From Candidatus Kinetoplastibacterium crithidii (ex Angomonas deanei ATCC 30255) (GTDB taxonomy: Bacteria > Pseudomonadota > Gammaproteobacteria > Burkholderiales > Burkholderiaceae_B): a stretch of DNA of 64,000 nucleotides. Every line of letters begins with the position of its first letter. Positions within the stretch are counted from its first letter, which is position 1. Under the pieces are notes generated by a model that was not told the DNA's origin, made no database searches, and saw only the letters and a program-made list of their open reading frames with translations. The stretch spans positions 757,814 to 821,813 of the forward strand of contig NC_019815.1 in assembly GCF_000319225.1 (NCBI RefSeq). The letters are read 5' to 3'. The translations under genes and the position numbers were made by a program. Positions 13,042 to 21,601 of the stretch are shown one piece after another.

Positions 13042-14094
13042 ATGTCTTTGGTATCTATGCGTCAATTGCTTGATCATGCAGCGGAAAATTGTTATGGCAT
13101 TCCAGCCTTCAACGTTAACAATTTAGAACAAGTACAGGCTATTATGGAAGCTGCTCATGAAACTAATAGTCCAGTAATAATGCAAGCTTCTGCTGGGGCA
13201 AGAAAGTATGCAGGAGAATGTTTTCTGAAAAATCTTATAAAGGCAGCAGTTGAGTCTTACCCTCACATACCTGTGGTGATGCATCAAGATCATGGTCAGT
13301 CTCCTAGTATATGTGAGAGCGCTATAAGCATGGGTTTTTCTAGTGTTATGATGGATGGTTCTCTTAGGGAAGATGGTAAAACAGTTGCTGATTATGACTA
13401 CAATGTTAAGGTTACAAAAAAAGTTGTAGAGATATCACATAAAAAAGGTGTTACTGTCGAGGGAGAGTTAGGATGTTTAGGATCATTAGAAACATTAGAA
13501 GGTGATAAAGAGGATGGTCATGGAGCAGATGGCAAATTAACTGTTGAACAATTATTGACAGACCCTAATCAAGCTGTTGATTTTGTAGCTAGAACTCAAA
13601 TTGATGCTTTGGCTATTGCAATAGGTACTAGTCATGGTGCTTATAAATTTACAAGAAAACCTACTGGAGATATTTTATCTATTAAAAGAATAAAGGAAAT
13701 ACACTCAAGATTACCTAATACACATTTAGTTATGCATGGTAGTTCTAGTGTTCCACAAGATCTCTTGGCAGAAATAAGACAGTTTGGTGGTGATATAAAG
13801 GAGACATATGGTGTGCCTGTAGAGGAAATACAGGAGGCCATAAAATATGGTGTTCGAAAAGTTAATATAGATACTGATATTAGGTTAGCTATGACTGCAG
13901 CCATACGGAGATTTTTTATAGAGAATCCAAGTAAGTTTGATCCTCGTGAATATTTGAAACCTGCTCGTTTTGCCGCTAAAGAAATATGTACCAAAAGATA
14001 TTTACAATTTGGATCAGCAGGTTATGCTGATAAAATAACTCCTATAAGTTTGGATAAAATGGCTAGGCGTTATATAAATAGAGATTTCAATTAA
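13042..14094 (+). CDS. fba: Fructose-1,6-bisphosphate aldolase, class II (CbbA-type)
   Basis: This zinc aldolase cleaves or forms fructose 1,6-bisphosphate from triose phosphates. The 350-residue protein has the zinc-binding HQDHGQ near 84, the VEGELGCLG motif near 140, [10 protein letters not shown] near 200, VMHGSSSVP near 235, and [11 protein letters not shown] near 275. This is the longer class IIA-related form common in betaproteobacteria (CbbA/Fda). It leads into purC-purE-purK, an order typical of the Alcaligenaceae. Confidence 0.96.
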   Translation: MSLVSMRQLLDHAAENCYGIPAFNVNNLEQVQAIMEAAHETNSPVIMQASAGARKYAGECFLKNLIKAAVESYPHIPVVMHQDHGQSPSICESAISMGFSSVMMDGSLREDGKTVADYDYNVKVTKKVVEISHKKGVTVEGELGCLGSLETLEGDKEDGHGADGKLTVEQLLTDPNQAVDFVARTQIDALAIAIGTSHGAYKFTRKPTGDILSIKRIKEIHSRLPNTHLVMHGSSSVPQDLLAEIRQFGGDIKETYGVPVEEIQEAIKYGVRKVNIDTDIRLAMTAAIRRFFIENPSKFDPREYLKPARFAAKEICTKRYLQFGSAGYADKITPISLDKMARRYINRDFN

Positions 14095-14130
14095 TAAGTT
14101 TAGTGAGTTTTTTTATTAGAGAGGTTCATT

Positions 14131-15009
14131 ATGAATGCATTATTGCAATCTGGTATAAAATCATTACCATTAATTTCTAGAGGTAAGGTACGTGATATTT
14201 ATGCTGTTGATGATGATAAATTATTAATTGTTGTAACTGATAGAATTTCTGCTTTTGATGTTATTTTGGATGATCCTATTCCTGGTAAGGGTTTAGTATT
14301 AAATAAAATGACGGAATTTTGGCTTAATAAACTACAGCATATAGTACCTAATCACTCTACTGGAATTGCTCCTGAAACTGTAGTTTCAGTTGATGAGATA
14401 GAATTCGTTAAAGATAGGGCAGTAGTAGTAAAAAGATTGAAGCCAATAATGATTGAGGCTGTTGTTAGAGGTTATCTGATTGGTTCTGGTTGGCAAGAAT
14501 ATCAAAAAACAGGGTCTGTATGCGGAATTAAACTACCAGGTGCTTTAAATAAGGCAAGTAAACTTGAGGAAGTTATTTTTACTCCTGCTGCAAAAGCTGA
14601 GCAAGGCTCACACGATGAGAATGTTAGCTTTAGCTATGTTAAAAGTTTGGTTGGCAACGACTTAGCTAATAAAATTAAAGATATCAGCATTCAGTTGTAC
14701 CAAGAAGCTTATGGATTTGCAATAGCTAGAGGCATCATCATTGCTGATACTAAGTTTGAATTTGGCTTGGATCAAAATGGTGTTTTGTATTTGATGGATG
14801 AAGTATTAACTCCAGATTCTTCTCGTTTTTGGCCTCTTGATAGTTATGAGGAAGGATCAAGTCCAGTTTCATTTGACAAGCAATTTGTAAGAGATTGGCT
14901 GGAGTTACAAAACTGGAATAAAACTGCCCCTGCTCCTAAGCTTCCAAAGGATGTTATTCAGAAGACTTCAGATAAATATTATGAAGCTCTTGATAGATTT
15001 ACAAGTTAA
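14131..15009 (+). CDS. purC: Phosphoribosylaminoimidazole-succinocarboxamide synthase
   Basis: PurC (SAICAR synthetase) condenses CAIR with aspartate in de novo purine synthesis. The 292-residue product has [19 protein letters not shown] near the N-terminus, RISAFDVIL, the [10 protein letters not shown] motif near 110, and the [15 protein letters not shown] motif near 225. The length fits the bacterial single-domain enzyme. It is followed directly by purE and purK, giving three adjacent purine genes that feed the same AIR-to-SAICAR segment. Confidence 0.97.
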   Translation: MNALLQSGIKSLPLISRGKVRDIYAVDDDKLLIVVTDRISAFDVILDDPIPGKGLVLNKMTEFWLNKLQHIVPNHSTGIAPETVVSVDEIEFVKDRAVVVKRLKPIMIEAVVRGYLIGSGWQEYQKTGSVCGIKLPGALNKASKLEEVIFTPAAKAEQGSHDENVSFSYVKSLVGNDLANKIKDISIQLYQEAYGFAIARGIIIADTKFEFGLDQNGVLYLMDEVLTPDSSRFWPLDSYEEGSSPVSFDKQFVRDWLELQNWNKTAPAPKLPKDVIQKTSDKYYEALDRFTS

Positions 15010-15042
15010 ATAAATTTTGGTTTTATTTTATCGAGATACTTT

Positions 15043-15540
15043 ATGCAAAAATCAAATGTTCCTATTGTTGGATTGGTTATGGGTTCATCAAGTGATTGGG
15101 ATATTATGAAACAATCAGCGAGAATCTTGGATGAGTTTAATTTGTTTTATGAGGCTAAAGTAGTTTCTGCTCATAGAATGCCTAAGGAAATGGTAGATTA
15201 TGCGGTCTCTGCGTCTAGTAGAGGGTTGCAAGGAATAATTGCTGGTGCTGGTGGGGCAGCTCATTTGCCTGGAATGATTGCTTCTTTAACAGAGTTGCCT
15301 GTTTTTGGTGTCCCTATACCATCTAAGTATCTATTAGGAGAAGATTCGTTGCTATCGATTGTTCAGATGCCCAAAGGTATTCCAGTAGCTACATTTGCTA
15401 TTGGAGAGGCAGGAGCTATAAATGCTTCATTACATTTGATAGCAAACTTATCTGTTCATGATGGAGCATTAAGGAATCAACTGAAAGAATATCGGCAACA
15501 TCAAAATGAATTGGCATGTAGTATGAAACTCCCTTTCTAA
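15043..15540 (+). CDS. purE: N5-carboxyaminoimidazole ribonucleotide mutase
   Basis: PurE (class I) converts N5-CAIR, made by PurK, to CAIR. The 165-residue protein starts with the family motif GLVMGSSSDWDIM, has the catalytic-histidine SAHRMP near 42, the GAGGAAHLPGM loop near 70, and GVPIPSKYLLGEDSLLSI. The size is standard. It lies between purC and purK on the same strand with short spacers, so the three are probably co-expressed. Confidence 0.97.
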   Translation: MQKSNVPIVGLVMGSSSDWDIMKQSARILDEFNLFYEAKVVSAHRMPKEMVDYAVSASSRGLQGIIAGAGGAAHLPGMIASLTELPVFGVPIPSKYLLGEDSLLSIVQMPKGIPVATFAIGEAGAINASLHLIANLSVHDGALRNQLKEYRQHQNELACSMKLPF

Positions 15541-15582
15541 ATTGTTCAAATATTTGTAAATTATTTTTAGGAATAATGTGAT

Positions 15583-16776
15583 ATGTCTTTATTTGATTCT
15601 ATTAGTTTTATTAAGCCTGGTTCATGGCTTGGTTTGTTGGGTGGTGGTCAATTGGGGAAAATGTTTTGTAATTCAGCACAACAGCTGGGTTACAAAGTAG
15701 TGGTCATTGATCCTAGCAATGATAATCCTGCATCTGCTGTGGCTGATTTACATTTACAGTCATCTTATGATGATGAAGATGTCCTTAATCATTTTTCATC
15801 TATATGTAAATCTGTGACTGTAGAGTTCGAAAATATACCAGTTCATAGTTTGAGTTTTTTAGCGAAAAAAAAAGTTAGAGTTTGCCCATCATACGAATCA
15901 ATTGCTATTGCTCAAAATCGTATACTAGAGAAGGAGTTTATAAGTTCCTTAGGTATTGATTTAGCTCCATATGCAGTTTTATATGATTATGAAGATTGCA
16001 TTAATATAAGTGAGAATTTATTTCCAGGCATTTTGAAAGTTGCTCAATTGGGATATGACGGAAAAGGTCAAATTAGAGTTAAAGATAAGGGGCAGTTAAT
16101 AAAAGCTTTTGATGATTTAGGTAAAGTTCCATCAGTTTTTGAGAAGATGTTACCTTTAGACCAAGAGTTATCTATTGTTGTTGCTAGAGGTTTTAATGGC
16201 AAAACTCAGGAGTTCCCTCCATCTATTAATTTTCATAGCTCAGGTATTCTCTCTAGTTCTATAATTACTAGTTCTAATCATGAAATATACAGTAATATTG
16301 ATATTTCTAGAGTTAGCTTTATTGCAAAAAAAATTATTGATTCATTAAAATATACTGGAGTGCTGTGTATTGAGTTTTTTATTGTTGGCAATAGAATTAT
16401 AGTTAATGAAATAGCTCCTAGACCTCATAATAGTGGACATTATTCTATAGAAGCTTGTATTACCAGTCAATTTGAACAGCAAGTTAGAGCAATGGTTGGG
16501 TTGCCATTGGGAGATACGTCATTAATGTCTTCTGCTATTATGATTAATTTATTGGGAGACGTGTGGTTTGATAAGTCAAGTGGATTGCAAAGAGAGCCAA
16601 ATTGGGTGCAGGCGTTAGATATCTTAGGAGCTAAGTTGCATTTATATGGTAAAAATGAGGCAAGAATAGGTCGCAAGATGGGTCATATTACATTGTTGGG
16701 TAATGATGTATATGAGTTGAATAAAAGAGCTTATGATCTATGTTCGATAATAGGAATAGATTATGAAAGTGTTTAG
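15583..16776 (+). CDS. purK: N5-carboxyaminoimidazole ribonucleotide synthase
   Basis: PurK is an ATP-grasp enzyme that carboxylates AIR with bicarbonate. The 397-residue product shows the N-terminal LGLLGGGQLGKMF motif, the ATP-grasp region LKVAQLGYDGKGQ near 155, and EIAPRPHNSGHYSIEAC near 270. The length is slightly above the family average. A nine-A tract (15865-15873) lies in frame and encodes consecutive lysines without breaking the gene. It completes the purC-purE-purK run. Confidence 0.96.
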   Translation: MSLFDSISFIKPGSWLGLLGGGQLGKMFCNSAQQLGYKVVVIDPSNDNPASAVADLHLQSSYDDEDVLNHFSSICKSVTVEFENIPVHSLSFLAKKKVRVCPSYESIAIAQNRILEKEFISSLGIDLAPYAVLYDYEDCINISENLFPGILKVAQLGYDGKGQIRVKDKGQLIKAFDDLGKVPSVFEKMLPLDQELSIVVARGFNGKTQEFPPSINFHSSGILSSSIITSSNHEIYSNIDISRVSFIAKKIIDSLKYTGVLCIEFFIVGNRIIVNEIAPRPHNSGHYSIEACITSQFEQQVRAMVGLPLGDTSLMSSAIMINLLGDVWFDKSSGLQREPNWVQALDILGAKLHLYGKNEARIGRKMGHITLLGNDVYELNKRAYDLCSIIGIDYESV

Positions 16777-16807
16777 TCAAAAAGTTGGTAGAATGGACGG
16801 ATAAAAA

Positions 16808-17551
16808 TTGGACATTATAGATAAAGCTTTACAATATCTTCTAGCCAGTAAGGTCATTGTGTTTCCAACAGAGACTGTATATGGACTTGGAGCTGATGCT
16901 GAAAACATAGAAGCTGTTAGAAAGGTTTACTCGATTAAGGGTCGTCCATTGAGTCATCCTGTGATCCTTCATTTACCTAAAGTAGATGATCTTGCTTATT
17001 GGGCTTCTGATATTCCTGATGAGGCATATAAATTGGCTGATATTTTTTGGCCAGGACCTTTAACTTTAGTTTTAAAAAAATCTTCTAATGTTCCAGACAT
17101 AGTGACTGGAGGGCAGAATACAGTTGGAATAAGGTGTCCATCGCATCCAGTTGCGCAAGAAATTCTTATTGCTTTTGCAAAAAGCAAAAACCATAAAAAA
17201 GGAGCTTTAGCTGCTCCTTCTGCTAATATGTTTGGCAAGATATCTCCTACTTGCTCGAGTCATGTATACAATGAATTTAATAAAGAATATTTGAAAGAGA
17301 TTTTTGTTGTAGATGGTGGGGTTTCAAATATAGGAATTGAATCTACAATTATAGATTTATCAGGTATAAGAGAAGGAAAAAAAGCATCAGTATTGAGGCC
17401 AGGGCATATAACAGAAATGAATATTGCGAAAATTATTGAATTAGAATCAAAAGATTTGTCTAGCAATTCAATTGTTGTTTCTGGTTCTCTAAAATCACAT
17501 TATGCTACTATTACCCCTCTAACTGTTATTGATGATACTTTTTTTTTCTAA
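16808..17551 (+). CDS. sua5: Threonylcarbamoyl-AMP synthase, Sua5/YrdC domain (N-terminal part of a frameshifted Sua5)
   Basis: Sua5/TsaC makes threonylcarbamoyl-AMP for the t6A37 modification of ANN-reading tRNAs. This frame starts with TTG at 16808 and gives 247 residues containing the whole YrdC domain: VIVFPTETVYGLGADA, KGRPLSHP, the GPLTLVL motif, VGIRCPSHP, PSANMFGKISPT and GIESTIIDLS. The linker SGSLKSHYA that precedes the Sua5 C-terminal domain is also present. The frame then stops at 17549 just after a nine-T tract (17539-17547), and the C-terminal domain continues in another frame. The YrdC domain alone equals E. coli TsaC in extent, so activity may remain. Confidence 0.85.
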   Translation: MDIIDKALQYLLASKVIVFPTETVYGLGADAENIEAVRKVYSIKGRPLSHPVILHLPKVDDLAYWASDIPDEAYKLADIFWPGPLTLVLKKSSNVPDIVTGGQNTVGIRCPSHPVAQEILIAFAKSKNHKKGALAAPSANMFGKISPTCSSHVYNEFNKEYLKEIFVVDGGVSNIGIESTIIDLSGIREGKKASVLRPGHITEMNIAKIIELESKDLSSNSIVVSGSLKSHYATITPLTVIDDTFFF

Positions 17552-17810
17552 AAACTTGTCGGTTTTTGCACAAAAAGTTGATAGATTAGCTGTACTATAT
17601 TATGGAGATAAACCGATTAATGTCGAAGAAAATATAGATTTGTATTATATGTCTTCTGATCCAATAATTTATGCTAGACATTTATACGCTATGTTGAGGA
17701 AAATCGATTCTAAAAAATATTCTAGAATATTTGTTAAAGATTTACCTTTTTTAGCTGAATGGGATGCTATCAGAGATAGATTATATAAAGCGGCTGCAGG
17801 TTTTAATTAA
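17529..17810 (+). pseudogene. Displaced C-terminal (Sua5) domain of the sua5 gene
   Basis: This frame continues the Sua5 protein after the T9 tract. Residues such as VDRLAVLYYGDKP and the terminal FLAEWDAIRDRLYKAAAG are the usual C-terminal domain and tail of long Sua5 proteins. Removing one T (nine to eight) joins the frames into a single protein of about 333 residues, the normal Sua5 size. I therefore read this as one gene broken by one base, or rescued by slippage on the T-run, rather than an independent gene. A sequencing error is also possible. Confidence 0.75.
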
Positions 17811-17834
17811 TATTTATTACTAAATTTTATTAGT

Positions 17835-18758
17835 ATGAACAATCAAATAAGTGAGATAGATGTTTCTGCTCGTTTTATATCTAAGTTTTTAAATTCAATC
17901 TGGTTGGAGGAAGGTTTATCTGATAATACAATTATCTCATATAGAAATGACTTGAATTCATTTGCTGCATGGATGGGAAAAATTTTTGCTAAGAATATTA
18001 TTGATGATGTCAACGTTGAAAGAATTGAAGAATGGTTTGCTAATAACGATGGTTCAATGATAAAGTCATCTACATCTAATAGACGGTTAGCTGCTTTAAA
18101 GCGTTTTTATTCATGGGCTATGAGAGAAGGCTTGCTTTTATGCAATCCTTGTCTAAATATAAAAATGGCTAAATCATATAGGAATATTCCGAGCACTCTA
18201 TCAGAAGAAGAAGTAGAAAAGTTGATAACATCTCCTGATGTAAGCAATGCTCGAGGTCTAAGGGATAGAGCTATGTTAGAAATGCTATACTCAACAGGCC
18301 TAAGAGTATCAGAGTTAGTTAGTTTAAAGTTAAGAGATATTAACCTAGATGATGGTGTTGTACATGTGGTTCTTGGTAAAGGCAGTAAAGATAGATTGGT
18401 CCCTTTAGGAGAAGAGTGTATTTTCTGGATATGTAAATATTTGGAGGATTCACGTAGTCGTATTATAAAGTATAAAAACAGTGAAGTTTTATTCGTTACA
18501 AATCAATTGACATCGATGTCTAGGCAAGCATTTTGGCAATTAGTTAAAAAATATGCTTTGTTAGCGCAAATTAATATTCCTATTTCTCCCCATGTTTTAC
18601 GTCATGCCTTTGCTACTCACCTACTAAATCATGGGGCTGATCTAAGGGTAGTACAATTGTTATTAGGTCATTCTGATATTTCAAGCACGCAGATTTACAC
18701 ACATGTAGCAAATGAAAGGCTTAAGACTTTACATTTAAAACACCATCCTCGCGGCTAA
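17835..18758 (+). CDS. xerD: Tyrosine recombinase XerD
   Basis: XerD with XerC resolves chromosome dimers at dif during division. The 307-residue protein has an N-terminal SAM-like core-binding domain (about 10-100) and a C-terminal catalytic domain with the full set of active residues: Arg in TGLRVSEL near 157, Lys in GKGSKDR, HVLRHAF with His and Arg near 255, LGHSDISST, and the nucleophile Tyr in TQIYTH near 290. The sequence fits XerD better than XerC. The gene ends close to a minus-strand tRNA-Arg. Confidence 0.93.
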   Translation: MNNQISEIDVSARFISKFLNSIWLEEGLSDNTIISYRNDLNSFAAWMGKIFAKNIIDDVNVERIEEWFANNDGSMIKSSTSNRRLAALKRFYSWAMREGLLLCNPCLNIKMAKSYRNIPSTLSEEEVEKLITSPDVSNARGLRDRAMLEMLYSTGLRVSELVSLKLRDINLDDGVVHVVLGKGSKDRLVPLGEECIFWICKYLEDSRSRIIKYKNSEVLFVTNQLTSMSRQAFWQLVKKYALLAQINIPISPHVLRHAFATHLLNHGADLRVVQLLLGHSDISSTQIYTHVANERLKTLHLKHHPRG

Positions 18759-18800
18759 ATAGAAGTATTTTCTATTTAGAACTAAATATGTTATACCACC

Positions 18801-18875
18801 TGGCCTCGCCGAGTGGAATTGAACCACTAACTGACCCTTAGGAGGGGTCTGTTATATCCATTTAACTACGGCGAG
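18801..18875 (-). tRNA. tRNA-Arg (anticodon CCU)
   Basis: The reverse strand folds into a cloverleaf. The acceptor stem CTCGCCG/CGGCGAG is perfect. The anticodon stem GACCC/GGGTC encloses loop CTCCTAA with anticodon CCT at positions 34-36. The T-arm is AGTGG-TTCAATT-CCACT, and CCA is encoded at the 3' end (18801-18803). It reads the rare arginine codon AGG and lies convergent with xerD. Confidence 0.95.
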
Positions 18876-18974
18876 AATGTTTTCTTATTAAAAATAGAAA
18901 TATGATTTTCAGTCATTTTCTAGATGAGATTTTTTGTTTGATTCTTAATTATATTTATTCTTATTTTCATTATT

Positions 18975-21596
18975 ATGCAGAACTCAATTTTTGAAAAAAT
19001 TAATATCCAAGATATTTGTAGTACTCCAGCAAATGAAATATTGATTTTGACTTCTAGTAAGCGTCAGGCTAGTCGTTTGAAGAATGATATTATAGAACAA
19101 GTAAAAAAAACGCAAAAAACACAAGAACTACCAGAGATTTTGCCATTAAATTCCTGGGTTGTAAAGGTTTTTGATAATATATCTTCTTTCTTTAATCATA
19201 AAAATGACATTGTTTATGTTCTAAACCAAATAAGTGAACAAATGTTGTGGGATAAAGTAATTAAGATGGAAGAGTCTGAGAATTATTTATTAAATTTTCA
19301 TCAAGCTTCTATTTTAGCTATGGAGGCAAAGCAATTAATTCATGAGCTATGTTTAGATATTTCTAGTAATCATTCAAATGAAGAGTATAAAAGATTTATT
19401 CACTGGAAAAACTGTTATTACAATGAATTAAAAAAGATAAATGCAGTAGATTTTGATTATATATATGAATACATCATAAATTTCATTGATCGAAAAGACA
19501 TTATATTTCCTAAATATGTAGTTTTATTTGGATTTATAGAAATATCTCCAAGATTATCAAGATTGTTGAAAAAAATATTATATTTCGGTTCATCTGTAAA
19601 ATTATTTACCCATTCTGTAGTTCGCAGTAACGAGAGTTATATTTGTGCATGTGATAGTGTTCAGGATGAATGGAGACAGTCCGCAATTTGGATTTCAAAA
19701 GAACTTATGAAGAATCCTAATGGTAAGTATGCAATTGTTACTCCACATCTGGATAAACAAGCGCCTATGGCTAAACGTATATTAGAAAATTATTTCAGTG
19801 TCAATGAGCCATTGTTAGAGTTTAATATTTCATCAGCTAGGTCTTGTATTGATTGGCCTATTACTAATGTCGCTATATCTTGGTTGGATTTTTTTGCTAA
19901 TGTTGCTTTTTATAAAAATTGTGAAGTGGCTCTTTTTAGTTCAGTTTTATTAAGAGGATGTTGTATTGATGATGTTAATTTATTTGATTTATATACTTCT
20001 GTAGAGCTTGAAATAAGAAGTAAATATTATTTAAATATCACATTGGATAATATTTTAAGAGAATTACAAAATACTAGATTAGGAAAATGCCTATCTATTG
20101 TCTTTTCTAGATGGATTAACCAATGTTTGAGGATAGAATCTTGGGTTAGAGTAATAAGATTTTCACTTGATTCTATTCATTTTCCAGGTGAAAAAAAAAT
20201 AGATAGTGAGACATATCAAACTATAGAAAATCTTGATGCTCTATTTGATAATTTTGTATTACTAGATCCTTTATTCGGGCATTTAAATTCTATAGAGGTA
20301 ATAAAATTATTTAAAACGTTTGCTAGAAGAAGTTGTTTTCAAATAAAAGATAATTCTTCTTCTGTTTTTGAAGTGCTTGATATACAAGATGCTGTTAATG
20401 TTAAATGGGATGCTTTGTGGGTTATAGGAATGGACCAGGAAAAATTTCCTTCATCCCCAAGCCCTAATCCTTTTCTGCCTTTGTCTGTGTTAAGAGCAAA
20501 TAATGTTCCTAGGTCAACTCCAGAGAGAGAATATATTTGGGCACAAAAAATCTATAATGGGCTTATTGCATCAGCTAATATGATTATATTTAGTTATTCA
20601 AAAACAATAGATGAGCAAATAACAGCACCTTCATTTCTGATAAGTAAAGATTCTAAAGAGAGAGTTTGCATAAGTTATAAAGATACTTTTTATAAAGTTC
20701 CTATAGATATTATTAATGACTCAAAAGGTCCTATTACTGATTCTAATGAGATCAATGTTATTAGTGGAATTGGTCTTCTCGAGGCCCAATCAAGATGTCC
20801 TTTATGGGCATTCGCAAAATATAGATTAGGGGCATCTCGTTTGCCGTCTTATGATATAAATGATAGGTATAGCCTTAAAAGAGGAATTTTAATTCATGAT
20901 TCTTTAGCAGAATTTTGGAAAACAGTTAAAGATCATTCAGTTCTTTTAGAAACTCCTACGCACATTTTAGACAATCTATTACTAGACTGCATTCATAATG
21001 TTTCACGAAAAAATATGTTTGTTTATGGGAATACTTTACTAAATCTCGAAATTGAACGAACCTTTACAATTATAAAAAATTTTCTATTTCTAGAAAAAGA
21101 TAGATTGCAGTTTAAAATTATGTTTTTAGAACAAGATATTAATTGGCAATATAAAAACATATCTTTAAATTTAAGACCAGATAGAATTGATTTTTTATCA
21201 GAAGGTAAGATATTAATCATAGATTATAAGACAGGCAACTCACTTTTTTATCCAGAGAAAGATTGGGCTCGAATAAGGCCTATAAATTTGCAACTTCCTA
21301 TATATTCATTAGCTTGTCTTAATACATTATGCTTAGATACGCAAGGATTAGCAGTTTTTTTTATAAATGCTAAAGAATTATCGGTTAAAGGTCTATCTAT
21401 TGAAGATATTGGGTTGCCAAATATTACTTTGCTTAGTGATGTTTTGTGGAATGACATGATTAATAAATTATATAAAAAAATTACTTTTATTCTAGATGAA
21501 TATATAAATGGAGTTGCTGATAATAAATATTTTTCTGAGGAAGATCTAAGATTTTGTGATGTCATGCCTTTTTTGCGTTTAAATCTCAATGAATAG
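18975..21596 (+). CDS. addB: AddB-like ATP-dependent nuclease subunit (inactivated helicase plus PD-(D/E)XK nuclease)
   Basis: AddB is the second subunit of the AddAB helicase-nuclease that processes double-strand breaks for recombination, doing the job of RecBCD. The 873-residue protein shows a helicase-like body without a clear Walker A motif at the N-terminus. Near the C-terminus is a RecB-type nuclease domain with LKRGILIHDSLAEFW, the metal-binding LRPDRIDFL and the catalytic IIDYKTGN near 755. It is six bases upstream of addA on the same strand, the normal pairing. A nine-A tract (20191-20199) lies in frame. Sequence conservation in this family is low, so the call leans on the neighbour. 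Confidence 0.85.
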   Translation: MQNSIFEKINIQDICSTPANEILILTSSKRQASRLKNDIIEQVKKTQKTQELPEILPLNSWVVKVFDNISSFFNHKNDIVYVLNQISEQMLWDKVIKMEESENYLLNFHQASILAMEAKQLIHELCLDISSNHSNEEYKRFIHWKNCYYNELKKINAVDFDYIYEYIINFIDRKDIIFPKYVVLFGFIEISPRLSRLLKKILYFGSSVKLFTHSVVRSNESYICACDSVQDEWRQSAIWISKELMKNPNGKYAIVTPHLDKQAPMAKRILENYFSVNEPLLEFNISSARSCIDWPITNVAISWLDFFANVAFYKNCEVALFSSVLLRGCCIDDVNLFDLYTSVELEIRSKYYLNITLDNILRELQNTRLGKCLSIVFSRWINQCLRIESWVRVIRFSLDSIHFPGEKKIDSETYQTIENLDALFDNFVLLDPLFGHLNSIEVIKLFKTFARRSCFQIKDNSSSVFEVLDIQDAVNVKWDALWVIGMDQEKFPSSPSPNPFLPLSVLRANNVPRSTPEREYIWAQKIYNGLIASANMIIFSYSKTIDEQITAPSFLISKDSKERVCISYKDTFYKVPIDIINDSKGPITDSNEINVISGIGLLEAQSRCPLWAFAKYRLGASRLPSYDINDRYSLKRGILIHDSLAEFWKTVKDHSVLLETPTHILDNLLLDCIHNVSRKNMFVYGNTLLNLEIERTFTIIKNFLFLEKDRLQFKIMFLEQDINWQYKNISLNLRPDRIDFLSEGKILIIDYKTGNSLFYPEKDWARIRPINLQLPIYSLACLNTLCLDTQGLAVFFINAKELSVKGLSIEDIGLPNITLLSDVLWNDMINKLYKKITFILDEYINGVADNKYFSEEDLRFCDVMPFLRLNLNE

Positions 21597-21601
21597 TATA
21601 T

